Shown here: in pieces, positions 7,519-8,546 of the stretch
Layout of the letters: each line of letters opens with the position of its first letter
Position numbering within the stretch: position 1 is the stretch's first letter
Assembly (NCBI GenBank): GCA_039188505.1
Contig: JBCCZC010000242.1
Coordinates: 1-8,546, forward strand
Length of the DNA: 8,546 bases
DNA from: JBCCZC01 sp039188505
GTDB lineage: Bacteria > Pseudomonadota > Gammaproteobacteria > Xanthomonadales > SZUA-38
Direction: 5' to 3'
Notes under the pieces: generated by a model
The model's database searches: none
Told to the model about the DNA's origin: nothing
Seen by the model: the letters and a program-made list of their open reading frames with translations, nothing else
Program-made: the position numbers and the translations under genes

Positions 7519-7522
<4 letters not shown>
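6260..7522 (+). CDS. Periplasmic adaptor subunit of an ABC exporter (HlyD/MacA-type)
   Basis: This 420-residue membrane-fusion protein would link an inner-membrane ABC transporter to an outer-membrane channel. A short charged cytoplasmic tail (KQQKR, 6-10) precedes one membrane helix (about 14-34). There is no lipobox cysteine, so it is anchored by the helix. The first lipoyl half-motif is at 75-104 (GGRVEAVRVEPGETVAAGD), a long Ala/Glu/Arg-rich coiled-coil hairpin spans about 107-229, and the second lipoyl half is at 231-262 (LRSPIDGVVDALETLPGESV). A beta-barrel and a membrane-proximal domain ending VVSGLEPGDRIIISD follow. The ATG at 6260 keeps the tail and helix intact; only a weak AGGT precedes it. 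The stop overlaps the ATPase start as ATGA, so the two genes are coupled. Adaptors of RND pumps share this fold, but the adjacent ATPase and permease assign it to an ABC system of MacA type. Substrate unknown. Confidence 0.9.
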
Positions 7523-8232
<710 letters not shown>

Positions 8233-8243
8233 GGCCCCTTCCC

Positions 8244-8546
8244 ATGAAAGCACTCATCGACGATATCCGCTTCAGCCTGGGCGCCCTGGCGTCGCAGCCG
8301 CTGTTCACCTTCACGGTCATCCTGACGCTGGCGCTCGCCGTCGGCGCGAACACGGCGGTGTTCAGCGTGGTTCACGGCGTGCTGCTGAGCGAGCTGCCCT
8401 ACGAGGACGCCGAAGACGTCGTCCGGATCAGGCTCGAGAGTACCGCGCGCCCGGGGCAGCGCTCAGAACTGTCTCCGGCGGAGGTCGCTGACCTCATCGA
8501 GCGGAGCCAGTTCATCGAAACCGCTGGCTTCTTCAACTGGGCCGGC
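8244..8546 (+). CDS. MacB/ADOP-type ABC transporter permease (3' end cut off)
   Basis: The first 101 residues of a permease that runs past the window edge. It starts 11 bp after the ATPase stop, with GAGG about nine bases before the ATG. The N-terminus MKALIDDIRFSLGALASQPLF leads into a membrane helix at about 20-45 containing LTLALAVGANTAVFSVVHGV. This is a hallmark of MacB-like periplasmic-core permeases, especially the ADOP group first noted in Acidobacteria. PYEDAEDVVRIR then enters the periplasmic domain. With the preceding adaptor and ATPase it completes an inner-membrane exporter module; a second permease or an outer-membrane channel may follow outside the window. Topology beyond the first helix and the substrate cannot be judged. 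Confidence 0.88.
   Translation, partial: MKALIDDIRFSLGALASQPLFTFTVILTLALAVGANTAVFSVVHGVLLSELPYEDAEDVVRIRLESTARPGQRSELSPAEVADLIERSQFIETAGFFNWAG

Overview
The window is GC-rich chromosomal DNA of Gram-negative type, with dense genes and strong G/C at third codon positions. The aminopeptidase N aligns closely, from memory, with the E. coli enzyme. Together with a secreted propeller protein carrying WYVY-type repeats and a periplasmic adaptor/ABC exporter, this suggests a gammaproteobacterium, perhaps near Xanthomonadales/Wenzhouxiangella/Lysobacter. That placement is inference. No RNA genes, CRISPR arrays, insertion sequences or prophage genes were seen.

Left part, minus strand (1-2541): one large gene, cut by the window edge, for an exported multidomain protein. 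It has a signal peptide, two CARDB-like immunoglobulin-fold domains each with a cysteine pair, about seven FG-GAP beta-propeller repeats, and at least two copies of a ~126-residue WYVY-containing domain. It has a good ribosome binding site and a plausible extended -10 promoter. A 416-bp stretch without a convincing gene (2542-2957) separates it from the next unit and contains an imperfect long-range inverted repeat.

Middle, minus strand (2958-6064): a two-gene operon. pepN (M1 zinc aminopeptidase N, complete, all catalytic residues present) overlaps by an ATGA a small GNAT-family N-acetyltransferase.

Right part, plus strand (6260-8546): a divergently transcribed export operon. A membrane-anchored HlyD/MacA-type periplasmic adaptor overlaps by an ATGA a MacB/LolD-type ABC ATPase, followed 11 bp later by a MacB/ADOP-type permease that runs off the window. 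Together these would form an inner-membrane exporter or mechanotransmission complex; its substrate cannot be read from the sequence.

The 195-bp divergent intergenic region (6065-6259) is the most interesting regulatory stretch. It has a perfect TATAAT facing pepN, an 8-bp-arm inverted repeat and a 10-bp palindrome. It also has a near-consensus sigma-54 (-24/-12) promoter facing the exporter, with exact GG-N10-GC spacing. The predicted sigma-54 start falls almost on the adaptor's ATG, so the transcript would be essentially leaderless, or one of the two assignments is wrong.
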